From Flavobacterium aquariorum (GTDB lineage Bacteria > Bacteroidota > Bacteroidia > Flavobacteriales > Flavobacteriaceae), in contig NZ_QKXH01000002.1 of NCBI RefSeq assembly GCF_003254745.1, positions 248,001 to 312,000 of the forward strand: a stretch of 64,000 nt of DNA, given 5' to 3'. Below, piece by piece: positions 37,382 to 48,016 of the stretch (the stretch's first letter is position 1; the number at the start of each line of letters is the position of its first letter). Below the pieces are notes generated by a model. That model did not search any database. It saw nothing but the letters and a program-made list of their open reading frames with translations, and was not told the DNA's origin. Position numbers and translations under genes: made by a program.

Positions 37382-38281
37382 ATGAACAAAGTCGAAACCA
37401 TTGCCGAGTTTTATCAAAGAAAGTATGATTTCATGCCCGATACGCTGCGCAAGGAAATTGGACATTTTAATGTATTCAAATTAGAACCTTTTACAGGTAA
37501 TACTACCAAACCTGTACCCTATAAAAAAAGGGATTATTACAAAATAACATTACTCGTAGGTGAAAGCACCATCCAATATGCGGATAAAGCCATTAAAATA
37601 CAAAAACAGGCATTGGTATTTTCAAATCCACAAATTCCATATAGTTGGGAACATACAGAAAAAATGCATCACGGTTATTTTTGCATTTTCGAACAGTCCT
37701 TTTTTCATCAATATGGAAACCTCAATCAATATTCCCTTTTTCAACCAGATGGAAACCACGTTTTTGAAATTACCGATGAGCAATTAAAAACAATAACTAC
37801 CACCTATAAACGTATGATTGAGGAAATTACTTCCGACTACATTCATAAATACGACGTACTCAGAACCATTGTTTTTGAGATTGTTCACTTCGCTTTGAAA
37901 ATGGCTCCTTCAGCTAATTTGCCTAAACATCCACTCAATGCTGCCCAACGTATTTCCACTTTATTTTTAGAACTGTTGGAACGTCAATTCCCTATTGATA
38001 ATCCGCGCCAAATACTTAGTATTCGCTCTGCTTCTGATTATGCCGAAAAACTAAACGTCCATGTGAATCACCTCAACAGAGCTATAAAAGAATCTACAGA
38101 CAAAACCACTTCGCAGATTATTGCCGAACGTGTTATGCAGGAAGCCAAGATTCTGCTAAAACAAACCGCCTGGACAGTATCTGAAATTGCTTATGCATTA
38201 GGTTTTACAGAAGTGACACACTTCAATAATTTTTTCAAAAAACACGTTCAACTAAGTCCAATGAAATTTAGAAATGTTTGA
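37382..38281 (+). CDS. AraC family transcriptional regulator
   Basis: This 299-residue protein has an N-terminal cupin-like sensing region (YKITLLVGESTIQYADKAI) and a C-terminal double helix-turn-helix from about residue 200, with VNHLNRAIKESTDKTTSQII and AYALGFTEVTHFNNFFKKH. The signature is standard for AraC/XylS proteins. It is followed 94 bp downstream by an aldo/keto reductase on the same strand. Control of that gene is the simplest guess. Confidence 0.9.
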   Translation: MNKVETIAEFYQRKYDFMPDTLRKEIGHFNVFKLEPFTGNTTKPVPYKKRDYYKITLLVGESTIQYADKAIKIQKQALVFSNPQIPYSWEHTEKMHHGYFCIFEQSFFHQYGNLNQYSLFQPDGNHVFEITDEQLKTITTTYKRMIEEITSDYIHKYDVLRTIVFEIVHFALKMAPSANLPKHPLNAAQRISTLFLELLERQFPIDNPRQILSIRSASDYAEKLNVHVNHLNRAIKESTDKTTSQIIAERVMQEAKILLKQTAWTVSEIAYALGFTEVTHFNNFFKKHVQLSPMKFRNV

Positions 38282-38324
38282 TTTTCGTAATTTATCGTTT
38301 CTTTTTCGTTATTTATCAAACTAG

Positions 38325-39362
<1,038 letters not shown>

Positions 39363-39421
39363 TTTGAGAAAGTGAAAACAAAATAAAAATTGGTCTGAGT
39401 GATTTAAAAAACAAGTTTTTA

Positions 39422-40126
39422 TTAAATTGCTTTATTCTTCAATCTATCGATTAATTCCCTTTTATAAGTAATCCCAATAGGCAATCTTTCATTTTTAATG
39501 ATGACAAAATCTTTTTCGGTGGTATCAATTTTATCCAATGCAACAATATAGGATTTATGGATGCGCATGAAGTTTTTTTCAGGAAGACATTTCTCAAATT
39601 CGCTGGTCGTAATCGAAGCCAAATACGTTCTTTTTATAGTGTACAATTTTACATAATTACCAAAGCTCTGTGCAAACAAAAGCTGGTCTAGTTCGATATC
39701 AACAAAATAACCGTCCACTTTTACACTTACTGAATTGATTGCGTCTTCTTCAACTTTAATTGCGTTTTCAGTTAAAAAAAACCTATCAATAGCCTTTAAA
39801 AATCGGGGGAAATAAATGGGTTTTAACAAATAATCAATAACGCCATAATCATAACTTTCGAGCGCAAATTCAGAATAAGCGGTAGTTAAAATAGTTTTGG
39901 GATGGGTAGGAAGGATTTTCAACAGTTCCATTCCAGAAATCTCGGGCATGTTAATATCCAAGAACATCAAATCAACTTTATTTTCACGGAGATAATCCAT
40001 GGCTTCAATGCCATTATAACCTTGAAAAACCAATTCCAATTGCGGATTTTGCCTGATGTAATTCGCCAAAACATAATGCGCGGCCGGCTCATCATCAACA
40101 ATAATACACTTTTTGGGTTCTTTCAT
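39422..40126 (-). CDS. LytTR-family response regulator
   Basis: This 234-residue protein has a receiver domain with D11/D12 and phospho-acceptor D57 (LMFLDINMPEISG), then a LytTR DNA-binding domain with LFAQSFGNYVKLYT and FMRIHKSYIVALDKI. It follows the LytS-like kinase gene by 81 bp on the same strand. The pair diverges from a TolC-RND efflux operon, which is a plausible target. Confidence 0.92.
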   Translation of the reverse strand: MKEPKKCIIVDDEPAAHYVLANYIRQNPQLELVFQGYNGIEAMDYLRENKVDLMFLDINMPEISGMELLKILPTHPKTILTTAYSEFALESYDYGVIDYLLKPIYFPRFLKAIDRFFLTENAIKVEEDAINSVSVKVDGYFVDIELDQLLFAQSFGNYVKLYTIKRTYLASITTSEFEKCLPEKNFMRIHKSYIVALDKIDTTEKDFVIIKNERLPIGITYKRELIDRLKNKAI

Positions 40127-40207
40127 CTGTTTATAATTTGTTTTTTATCGGAGGATGTAACGCCTAGATAATAATTCCCCTGTGTGATGTTAATCATGGG
40201 CGTTTCA

Positions 40208-41242
40208 TTATACTGTCTTTTTGAGTTGTAATTTCAAATCTACAATATACGTATTTTTGTCATCTTGAATATCTAATTTATAGTCTTTACCGTAAATTAG
40301 ATTCAAACGTTCAATGGTGTTTTTTAGACCAATTTTCGTCGAAATCACATCCGTTTTCTTTGGAATTGAATTCACGACATGCAAATGCAACAAACCGTTT
40401 TCAACAGTGATTATGATTCGGACAAAACATTTTTCTATAGCACAAGTTCCGTGTTTGAAAGCATTTTCGATAAAAGCAATCAGTAACATCGGCGACACTT
40501 TATAGGCATTTTCATTGTCAATTTTACAATCATAGGTAATGTCGCAACGGTAACCTACACGTTCTTTCTCCAGTTGCACATAACTGTTTATAAAATCAAG
40601 TTCGTCTTCAAGAGACACACATTGTTTGCTGTTACTTTCGAGTTGATAGCGCATTAATTGCGACACTTTCATAATCAAATCAGATGTTCTTTCAGGAAAT
40701 TCTAAGCTGATTCCGTAAAGTGTATTGAATGTGTTGAATAAGAAATGAGGGTTCAATTGTCCTTTAAGTGCATTCAACTGCATTTGATTGAACAATAAAG
40801 CTTCATCCGTTTGTTTTTTATGAATTCTATAAAATTTAAAAACAATTATTGGGCTCAAAATACAAACCAAAGTCCCTAAAACACTCGCCAATTGATATAC
40901 ATAGCTTCTTTGATGCGAGTTTTGATACAAATGACTTTTACTGAAAATATCCAAAGTAGACATTTCAAATAAAAGAACCGAAAATACTAATACTCCCAAT
41001 AAAGTTAAAGACAAATAAGTTAATGGTCTTTGTCCCTTAAATAGTACTGGAAGCAGAAAAAAACGGTTGAATTGGGCGTGCATGTACAAAATGAGATAGA
41101 AAGAAATCCCCATTAAAATAGATGCCAAAGAACTAAATAACATCCAATCGTTCTTTAACGTATAAATCGTAAATGAAAAACCAACAACGGCAATTTCTTG
41201 CCACCATTTGTTGTCCATTAAATTATCAAATTTTTTATTCAT
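40208..41242 (-). CDS. LytS/YehU-type sensor histidine kinase
   Basis: This 344-residue protein has four predicted transmembrane segments in the first ~135 residues, a short linker, then a His_kinase domain with the conserved LKGQLNPHFLFNTFNTLYG (H166). The HATPase half includes LLIAFIENAFKHGT. No separate extracellular sensor domain is present. It is the upstream partner of the LytTR regulator. Confidence 0.92.
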   Translation of the reverse strand: MNKKFDNLMDNKWWQEIAVVGFSFTIYTLKNDWMLFSSLASILMGISFYLILYMHAQFNRFFLLPVLFKGQRPLTYLSLTLLGVLVFSVLLFEMSTLDIFSKSHLYQNSHQRSYVYQLASVLGTLVCILSPIIVFKFYRIHKKQTDEALLFNQMQLNALKGQLNPHFLFNTFNTLYGISLEFPERTSDLIMKVSQLMRYQLESNSKQCVSLEDELDFINSYVQLEKERVGYRCDITYDCKIDNENAYKVSPMLLIAFIENAFKHGTCAIEKCFVRIIITVENGLLHLHVVNSIPKKTDVISTKIGLKNTIERLNLIYGKDYKLDIQDDKNTYIVDLKLQLKKTV

Positions 41243-41297
41243 CAGAAATACTTAAATAGGTTGCAAATTAACCACTAATTTTTAGTTTTTATTTCTA

Positions 41298-41326
41298 ATA
41301 AATGACCAATTGAATTGGTCATTTAT
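41298..41326. promoter_or_regulatory. Perfect 29-bp palindrome, probable operator
   Basis: The 14-bp arm ATAAATGACCAATT (41298-41311), a central G, and the exact complement AATTGGTCATTTAT form a perfect dyad. It lies 55 bp upstream of the LytS-like start and about 80 bp upstream of the TolC start. The half-site TGACC recurs in the TetR operators near 51.6 and 52.3 kb, but with different spacing. Confidence 0.65.
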
Positions 41327-41372
41327 AATCGTATTACATCATTTAAGAAAGCTTATTTCCCTGTAAGTGAAA

Positions 41373-41380
41373 TAATTTTG
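41373..41380 (+). promoter_or_regulatory. Likely -7 promoter box of the TolC-RND operon
   Basis: TAATTTTG matches TAnnTTTG and lies 26 bp before the chosen start codon. The palindrome at 41298-41326 would sit roughly at -89 to -61 relative to the expected transcript start, a position suited to activation. Confidence 0.5.
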
Positions 41381-41405
41381 TGCCACTAATTATATTTTGA
41401 ATTTT

Positions 41406-42791
41406 ATGTGTTTTAAAAAAATCACTATATTGTTTTTCATGATTTTTGCCTCCGTGAGTTACTCACAGACCTTGTCTTTGAAAGAAGCCATAAAAACTGG
41501 TCTTGAAAACTTTGGCTCTATCAAAGCAAAAAACAATTACGCCAACGCTTCGCGAGAGACTCTCAAACAAACTCGTCGCGATTATTTACCCAATCTTAAT
41601 CTATCTGCCCAGCAGGATTACGGAACTATCAATGGGCAAAACGGTCCTTTATATGGATTTAATGGTTTAGGAACTGCTTCTTCCGGTCCAGCATTGACAG
41701 AACAAAACTGGAACGCCGCTTTTGGCGCTTTGTATTTGGCCAACGTGAATTGGGACTTTTTTACTTTTGGAAAAACCCAGGAAAAAATCAATCTGGCCAA
41801 AATTGATGTTCAGAGCCGTGAAAATGACCTGCAACAAGAACGATTTCAACAAGAGATTAAAATTTCCTCGGCTTATCTGAATTTATTGGCCAGCCAAAGA
41901 TTATTGATTTCACAGCAAAAGAATTTAAGTCGTACCGAAGTTTTCAGGAAAAATGCTGTTGCAAGGGTAAAAAATGGATTACTTGCCGGAGTAGATTCCA
42001 CTTTGGCGACCGCCGAGGTTTCTAAAGCTAAAATTGCCTTAAATCTGGCCAAAAATTTAGTTAAGGAACAAAACAATAAATTAGTCGATTTGATGGGTAT
42101 TGCTCCTCAAGACATCGTCACCGATACCGTTTTTGTGAATCGAATTCCAAAAAACATCGTAATGGATGAAAAAGCCAGCGACAGTCTGCATCCTTTACTT
42201 CAATTCTATAAAACAAAGATTGACTACAGCAATCAACAAGTCAAATTGTACAAACGATTTTACTATCCGACGATGAGCGCTTTTGGCGTTTTGCAAACAC
42301 GAGCTTCTGGCTTTAATGCAAACTACGCATTGGATAGAAATTCCTTTAGCAGAAATTATTTGGATGGCGTTAATCCTGACCGTTCCAATTATTTGGTAGG
42401 AATAGGAATCAGCTGGAATTTGACTACTCCGTTTAGAACGAGCAAACAAGTGAGTGCACAAAAATTTGTTTCGCAAGGTTTACAGGAAGAATACAACCAA
42501 GCGGACCGTGAACTAAAATCACAATTGACATTGGCCGATGACAAAATAAGAATCACACTTGACAATTATGTGGAAGCCCCTATTCAGGTAAAAGCAGCCG
42601 CTCAGGCCTATTTGCAAAAATCAACTTTATACAAAAATGGTTTAACCGATTTGACTGATTTGACACAAACGCTGTTTATTCTAAATCGTGCCGAAATTGA
42701 CCGTGACATCGTCAACAATAATGTTTGGCAATCGTATTTGCTAAAAGTAGCCGCAATAGGCAATTTTGACTTATTTATAAATGAATTTTAA
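41406..42791 (+). CDS. TolC-family outer membrane efflux protein
   Basis: This protein has 461 residues from the ATG at 41406 (MCFKKITILF, signal ending YSQ); a TTG three codons earlier would add nothing useful. Two OEP-type repeats with long coiled-coil helices (about 35-230 and 245-455) fit the trimeric TolC channel. It has no lipobox, unlike the second system's outer-membrane component at 58.0 kb. It is the first gene of a TolC-RND-adaptor operon, with a 12-bp gap to the pump. Confidence 0.9.
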   Translation: MCFKKITILFFMIFASVSYSQTLSLKEAIKTGLENFGSIKAKNNYANASRETLKQTRRDYLPNLNLSAQQDYGTINGQNGPLYGFNGLGTASSGPALTEQNWNAAFGALYLANVNWDFFTFGKTQEKINLAKIDVQSRENDLQQERFQQEIKISSAYLNLLASQRLLISQQKNLSRTEVFRKNAVARVKNGLLAGVDSTLATAEVSKAKIALNLAKNLVKEQNNKLVDLMGIAPQDIVTDTVFVNRIPKNIVMDEKASDSLHPLLQFYKTKIDYSNQQVKLYKRFYYPTMSAFGVLQTRASGFNANYALDRNSFSRNYLDGVNPDRSNYLVGIGISWNLTTPFRTSKQVSAQKFVSQGLQEEYNQADRELKSQLTLADDKIRITLDNYVEAPIQVKAAAQAYLQKSTLYKNGLTDLTDLTQTLFILNRAEIDRDIVNNNVWQSYLLKVAAIGNFDLFINEF

Positions 42792-42803
42792 TAAAAGATC
42801 CTG

Positions 42804-45800
42804 ATGAATTTAATACGATTTGCACTCCGCAAACCCATCTCCATAATGGTACTGGTAGCAGGCTTATTCTTTTTTGGAATAGGTGCCATACAAGATATCA
42901 AAGTGGATATCCTACCCAAAATGAACCTTCCGGTAATTTATATAGCGCATCCTTTTGGAGGATATACTCCTGACCAAATGGAAGCTTATTTTGGAAAAAC
43001 CTACGTGAATATTCTTCCTTTTGCCAATGGTATAAAATCAGTGGAGACCAAGAATATCCAAGGTTTGATGATTATGAAATTAACCTATTATGAAAACACC
43101 AATATGGCACAAGCTGCTGCCGAATTGGGTGCGCTTTCCAATAGAATTCAAGCGGCATTTCCTCCTGGAACACAACCGCCTTTTATCATTCGTTTTGATG
43201 CTTCTTCATTACCGATAGGACAATTGGTTTTGAGCAGTAAAATCAGGTCCAACAATGAATTACAGGATATGGCAAACGTATACGTTCGTGCTTCCTTTAC
43301 TTCCATTCCCGGTTTATTGTCGCCGGCTCCCTTTGGCGGAAGCCCGAGAACAATCGAAGTAAATGTTAATCCTGATTTGTTGCGTTCCCATAATATGACA
43401 CCTGATCAAATTGTGGAAGCGATACGACTAAACAACCTTACCGCTCCTTCCGGAAACGTGCGAATTGGAGATAAAAACTATATCACACCTACAAACAATA
43501 CGATTAAAGAAGTTAAGGATTTTGAAAAAATTCCGTTGTTTAAAGGTGGAGTTCAAAACCTGACTTTAGGCGATGTGGCTACCGTAAAAGATGGTGCCGA
43601 TATCACGGCAGGTTATGCTTTGGTCAACGGAAAACGTTCGGTTTACATCAGTATTGCCAAAGCGGGCGATGCTTCAACTTGGGATGTGGTTAAGAAACTA
43701 AAAGCTGAATTACCAAAAATTCAAAGCACACTACCTGAAGACGTTAAATTGTCTTATGAATTTGACCAATCCGTTTATGTAATCAATTCGGTAAAAAGTT
43801 TAATTACCGAAGGAATTATCGGAGCGGTATTGACGGGATTAATGGTTTTATTATTTCTTGGAGACAGAAGAGCCGCTATAATTGTGATTTTAACGATTCC
43901 GATTTCTATCATTTCAGGAGTTTTATTCTTGAAATTATTTGGACAAACCATCAACTTAATGTCCTTAAGCGGACTGGCTTTGGCGATCGGAATTTTGGTC
44001 GATGAAAGTACAGTAACCATTGAAAACATTCACCAACATCTCGATATGGGAAAACCCAAGGCACTCGCTATTTGGGATGCCTGCAAAGAAATTGCGTTAC
44101 CAAAATTACTGATTCTGCTTTGTATTTTGGCCGTTTTTGCCCCTGCCTTTACGATGGTAGGAATTCCGGGAGCGTTGTTTTTGCCTTTGGCTTTAGCAAT
44201 TGGATTTTCAATGGTATTTTCATTTTTATTATCGCAAACCTTTGTACCGGTTATGGCCAATTGGTTGATGAAAGATCATCCAAAAACAGCCCACGCACCA
44301 AATATTACAGATGATGAAGCCGAGTTTAATGCTTGCGGATTAACACCTGAATCAGAAAAAGATATCATCAGCCAAAAAAAGGTTATGGTTGAAAGAGATG
44401 ATTTTAATAATGACCATAAAATAAGTCATTTTGAAAGATTCAGAATTCGATTCATGAAAACGCTGGACCGTCTTTTTCCATACAAAAAAGCGGCTACTTT
44501 CGGGTATCTTATCGGAATTACACTTCTTGCCATAGTCTTCATTACTTTTATTGGAAAAGATGTTTTCCCAAAAGTAAATTCGAGTCAGTTTCAGCTTAGA
44601 ATGAGAGCTGCAGACGGAACACGATTGGAACGTACTGAAGAAAAAGTGGTTTTGGTTTTGAAAGAATTAAACAAAATGGTGGGCAAAGAACACGTTGGGA
44701 TTTCATCGGTTTATGTGGGGCAGCACCCTTCTTTATTTTCCATTAACCCGATCTATTTGTTTATGGCAGGTCCGCACGAGGCCGTTTTTCAAGTCAGTTT
44801 GAAAGATTATGAAACCGACATGGAAGATTTTAAAGACGCGTTTAGAGCCAGAATTAAAAAGATTCTGCCTGATGTGAAAATCTCATTTGAACCCATCGAG
44901 CTTACGGACAAAGTATTGAGCCAAGGTTCTCCTACTCCAATTGAAGTTCGAATTGCCGGAAAAGACAAAAAAAGAAATGAATTGTACGCCAATCAAATTG
45001 TCGAAAAATTAAAGAAAATATCCTATTTCAGAGATGTGCAAATTGGACAGCCAATTCATTATCCTGCAATGAATATTAACATAGATAGAACACGTGCAGC
45101 CGAATTAGGAGTTGACATGAATGATATTTCACGCTCTTTGGTCGCTTCGACATCATCTTCAAGATATACCGAAAAAAACACTTGGATTGACGAAAAAGCG
45201 GGCTTGTCCTATAACGTTCAGGTGCAAGTGCCTTTGAACCAAATGAAAAGTAAAAATGACATTGATGAAATTCCGCTGTTAAAAAATTCGCTTCGTCCTG
45301 TTTTGAGTGATGTGGCTACAATCACACCTACAGTTGTAAGTGGTGAGAACGACAATTTAGGAGCGATGCCTTATATCACGGTTACCGCAAACACCTATAA
45401 AACCGACTTAGGGAAAGCGACTAAAGATGTGGCGGCCACGATAAGTTCATTGGGGGAATTACCTCGTGGTTTGTTTATCGAACCAATTGGAATGACCAAA
45501 GTATTGAACGAAACATTAAGCAGTTTACAACTCGGATTATTAGTTGCCGTGTTTGTAATTTTCTTAATGCTTGCCGCTAATTTTCAATCATTCAAAGTTT
45601 CTGCTGTTATTTTGACAACCGTTCCGGCCGTAGTTTTGGGAGCCTTATTAATGCTGACCATTACAGGTTCAACGCTAAATTTACAATCGTACATGGGAAT
45701 CATCATGTCGGTTGGGGTTTCAATCGCCAATGCCGTTTTGCTGGTCACCAATGCCGAACAATTACGAAAACGAAATGGTAACGCACTAGAATCCGCAAGA

Positions 45801-46073
45801 GAAGCTGCGGCATTACGACTTCGACCTATTATCATGACCTCTGTGGCCATGATTGCGGGAATGTTACCTATGGCGATTGGCCATGGCGAAGGAGGCGATC
45901 AAGTTTCTCCATTAGGAAGAGCCGTAATTGGTGGATTATTATTTTCGACTTTTACAGTATTGCTGATTTTGCCTTTAATTTTTGCCTGGGCACAAGAAAA
46001 AACATCCATAAAATCGATCTCTTTAGACCCTGAAGACGAAGAAAGCGAACATTATATTTCATCCCTAAAATAA
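42804..46073 (+). CDS. RND-family efflux permease (divergent, non-canonical proton relay)
   Basis: This 1089-residue protein has the RND layout: one N-terminal helix, a large periplasmic loop, transmembrane block, second periplasmic loop and final block. The relay motif in the fourth helix reads GILVDESTVTIEN, with D-E instead of the D-D of AcrB. The position of AcrB K940 falls in GVSIANAVLLV, where alanine replaces lysine. An unusual central cytoplasmic insert (about residues 490-550) contains VERDDFNNDHKISHFER. It is therefore an ACR_tran family member whose energy coupling differs from AcrB. Upstream is TolC, and the adaptor follows after 4 bp. Confidence 0.9.
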   Translation: MNLIRFALRKPISIMVLVAGLFFFGIGAIQDIKVDILPKMNLPVIYIAHPFGGYTPDQMEAYFGKTYVNILPFANGIKSVETKNIQGLMIMKLTYYENTNMAQAAAELGALSNRIQAAFPPGTQPPFIIRFDASSLPIGQLVLSSKIRSNNELQDMANVYVRASFTSIPGLLSPAPFGGSPRTIEVNVNPDLLRSHNMTPDQIVEAIRLNNLTAPSGNVRIGDKNYITPTNNTIKEVKDFEKIPLFKGGVQNLTLGDVATVKDGADITAGYALVNGKRSVYISIAKAGDASTWDVVKKLKAELPKIQSTLPEDVKLSYEFDQSVYVINSVKSLITEGIIGAVLTGLMVLLFLGDRRAAIIVILTIPISIISGVLFLKLFGQTINLMSLSGLALAIGILVDESTVTIENIHQHLDMGKPKALAIWDACKEIALPKLLILLCILAVFAPAFTMVGIPGALFLPLALAIGFSMVFSFLLSQTFVPVMANWLMKDHPKTAHAPNITDDEAEFNACGLTPESEKDIISQKKVMVERDDFNNDHKISHFERFRIRFMKTLDRLFPYKKAATFGYLIGITLLAIVFITFIGKDVFPKVNSSQFQLRMRAADGTRLERTEEKVVLVLKELNKMVGKEHVGISSVYVGQHPSLFSINPIYLFMAGPHEAVFQVSLKDYETDMEDFKDAFRARIKKILPDVKISFEPIELTDKVLSQGSPTPIEVRIAGKDKKRNELYANQIVEKLKKISYFRDVQIGQPIHYPAMNINIDRTRAAELGVDMNDISRSLVASTSSSRYTEKNTWIDEKAGLSYNVQVQVPLNQMKSKNDIDEIPLLKNSLRPVLSDVATITPTVVSGENDNLGAMPYITVTANTYKTDLGKATKDVAATISSLGELPRGLFIEPIGMTKVLNETLSSLQLGLLVAVFVIFLMLAANFQSFKVSAVILTTVPAVVLGALLMLTITGSTLNLQSYMGIIMSVGVSIANAVLLVTNAEQLRKRNGNALESAREAAALRLRPIIMTSVAMIAGMLPMAIGHGEGGDQVSPLGRAVIGGLLFSTFTVLLILPLIFAWAQEKTSIKSISLDPEDEESEHYISSLK

Positions 46074-46077
46074 TAAA

Positions 46078-47163
46078 ATGAACACTAAAATATTACAACC
46101 GACCGCGCTATTTTTTGTAGCACTATTTATTCTAAGCAGTTGCAATTCGAATAAAAAAGAAGAGCCTGTTGCCGAATTAGAACCTAAAATGGAAACCTTT
46201 TCTTTGGCAAAATCAAAACTGACCACCGACTTGCGTTTACCGGCCGAATTATCCGGTTTTAGCCAAGTGGATTTATATGCTAAAGTGAACAGTTATGTAA
46301 AAACACTCAAAGTAGATATTGGTTCTGATGTAAAAAAAGGGCAATTACTTATTGAACTGGAAGCGCCCGAAATCAGTTCGCAATTATCGGCTTCTGAATC
46401 TCGCCTGCATTCGCAAGAAGCAGTCTATACTGCCAGCAACAGCACCTACCAACGATTGCTTGAAACGAGCAAAGTTGAAGGAACGATTTCCAAAAATGAT
46501 TTGGAATTGGCTTTGTCCAAAAAGAATTCAGACTTTGCGCAATTAGCCGCTGCTCGCGCTGGGCACAAGGAAATCAAATCGATACAAGACTATTTACAGA
46601 TACGAGCTCCTTTTGACGGAAAAGTAACTGCACGAAATGTAAACACTGGCGCTTATGTGGGACAAGGAGCCCAAATTCCGTTGCTGACTGTGCAGGACCA
46701 GAAGAAACTTCGCTTATCATTATCTGTACCTGAAGCATACACAGGTTACCTAAAAGTGGGTGATATGATTGGATTTAATGTAGTGTCTTTACGTGGCGAA
46801 ACATTCCAAGCTAAAATTAGCAGAATGTCGGGAGCGCTAGACCTCAAACTACGCTCGGAACGTGTCGAACTGGATGTAATCAATGCTGATGAAAAATTAC
46901 TTCCGGGAATGGTTGCCGAAGTGATCCTACCACTTAACAGCAAAAAAGAAACTTTTGTTGTTCCTAAATCGGCGGTTGTGAATACTGCTGAAGGAATCTT
47001 TTTGATAAAAGTAGTCAACAAAAAAGCGCAACGCATCAAAGTAAGCCTAGGACTTGAAGTTGATGATAAAATTGAAGTTTTCAGTGATTCATTGCAACAA
47101 AATGATGTTTTGCTCAGTAAAGCAAATGAAGAAATTAAGGACGGTGATGATATAAAGGAATAG
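46078..47163 (+). CDS. RND periplasmic adaptor (membrane fusion protein), lipoprotein
   Basis: This 361-residue protein has a lipobox at residues 18-22 (ILSSC, C22). A lipoyl/barrel-sandwich half (VDLYAKVNSYVKTLKVDIGS) and a coiled-coil hairpin precede the second lipoyl half (IRAPFDGKVTARNVNTG) and the beta-barrel domain. The order OMF-pump-adaptor is the reverse of the second system in this window, where the adaptor is first. A hairpin with a T run ends the operon. Confidence 0.9.
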   Translation: MNTKILQPTALFFVALFILSSCNSNKKEEPVAELEPKMETFSLAKSKLTTDLRLPAELSGFSQVDLYAKVNSYVKTLKVDIGSDVKKGQLLIELEAPEISSQLSASESRLHSQEAVYTASNSTYQRLLETSKVEGTISKNDLELALSKKNSDFAQLAAARAGHKEIKSIQDYLQIRAPFDGKVTARNVNTGAYVGQGAQIPLLTVQDQKKLRLSLSVPEAYTGYLKVGDMIGFNVVSLRGETFQAKISRMSGALDLKLRSERVELDVINADEKLLPGMVAEVILPLNSKKETFVVPKSAVVNTAEGIFLIKVVNKKAQRIKVSLGLEVDDKIEVFSDSLQQNDVLLSKANEEIKDGDDIKE

Positions 47164-47192
47164 TTTTTAATTAGGTTAATTTGGGAAGAAAG

Positions 47193-47227
47193 TGCTGTAA
47201 GACTTAGGTTTTACGGCATTTTTTTTA
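47193..47227 (+). terminator. Terminator of the TolC-RND-adaptor operon
   Basis: An 11-bp stem with two G-T wobbles (TGCTGTAAGAC with GTTTTACGGCA), a TTAG loop and an eight-T run lies 30 bp after the adaptor stop. The next dispersed palindromic element begins at the end of the T run. Confidence 0.75.
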
Positions 47228-47332
47228 GGAGCTGATTCCTGCTATTCGCTTGTATCTTTTTTTGGTCTCGTTAGAAAAAAACGAGACCAAAAAAAGGATA
47301 TCGCTTCTATCAGGGCTAGGGCTTTGGTAATT
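47226..47332 (+). repeat. Dispersed palindromic element, copy B
   Basis: TAGGAGC, then TTCCTGCTATTCGCTTGTATC, a long hairpin (TTTTTTTGGTCTCGTT with its complement around AGAAAA), then GGATATCGCTTCTATCAGGG and CTAGGGC. The flanks align with copy A; the hairpin is unrelated in sequence. Confidence 0.82.
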
Positions 47333-47518
47333 TATAAGATGATTTCACTCTATCTCACAAATAAAATTCTCATAATAATTTGTAAAAATTTTTCCTATAT
47401 TAGCTAAATAAACATCCGCAGCTTTATGCTACAAAGCCAACCCAAATTGGGGGAATTGGAGCTATTTTATTGATGGTATATACAAATTTAGCGGTAAGCA
47501 TAAAAAAGATATTTTCGA
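47333..47518. other. Short intergenic region before the lipoprotein gene
   Basis: AT-rich with no gene or clear repeat. With the terminator and element B it completes the 355-bp gap after the efflux operon. Confidence 0.4.
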
Positions 47519-47881
47519 ATGAAGAACTGTTTTTATTTATTGACAATTATAGGATTCTTCTTTTTTTCATGTGAGCAAGAGCAGATAAAGTTTAATCAAA
47601 ATCAATGGAACACTCCTGATGATATACTTTATAACCATAGAGAGACTATGATTAAAGATTTGCAAACAAATTATCTAAAAAAAGGAATGAAACTGAATGA
47701 TGTTGAAAAATTACTTGGAGAAAATCAATTGACAGGTGAAGAAGATTCAATACAACTCCAATATGAAATTTATACTGATTATGGTTCTGATATTGATCCT
47801 GTTGAAACAAAAACTTTTATTGTGAATTTTAAAGCTGACTCAACTCTAATTAATACCCATGTATATCATTGGACAAAATAA
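47519..47881 (+). CDS. Small lipoprotein with SmpA/BamE-like hint
   Basis: This 120-residue protein has a lipobox-like FFFSC (C18). The segment GMKLNDVEKLLGEN resembles the 'G.t..dV...lG' opening of SmpA/OmlA (BamE) folds, followed by beta strands (QLQYEIYTDYG, TFIVNFKADSTLIN). It is otherwise unrecognised. It sits just upstream of the REP-flanked transposase module, in an accessory-looking region. Confidence 0.65.
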   Translation: MKNCFYLLTIIGFFFFSCEQEQIKFNQNQWNTPDDILYNHRETMIKDLQTNYLKKGMKLNDVEKLLGENQLTGEEDSIQLQYEIYTDYGSDIDPVETKTFIVNFKADSTLINTHVYHWTK

Positions 47882-47960
47882 TGCTTACTGCTAACAGGTA
47901 CAATGGATTTAGACAATAGGTTAATGGAAAGTTGGTTTTGTATTTATAATATTTTGCCCC

Positions 47961-47992
47961 GCTAGCGCGAGCGTCCCGCTCGTGCCCGCAAT
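47961..47992 (-). repeat. REP element 1 (left border of the RAYT module)
   Basis: A 32-bp G+C-rich sequence starting GCTAGCGCGAGCGTCCCGCT is the exact reverse complement of the copy at 48571-48602. An internal hairpin pairs GAGCG with CGCTC around TCC, and GCTAGC is palindromic. Confidence 0.85.
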
Positions 47993-48016
47993 CTGAAGAA
48001 AACTTATTTTAATAAT

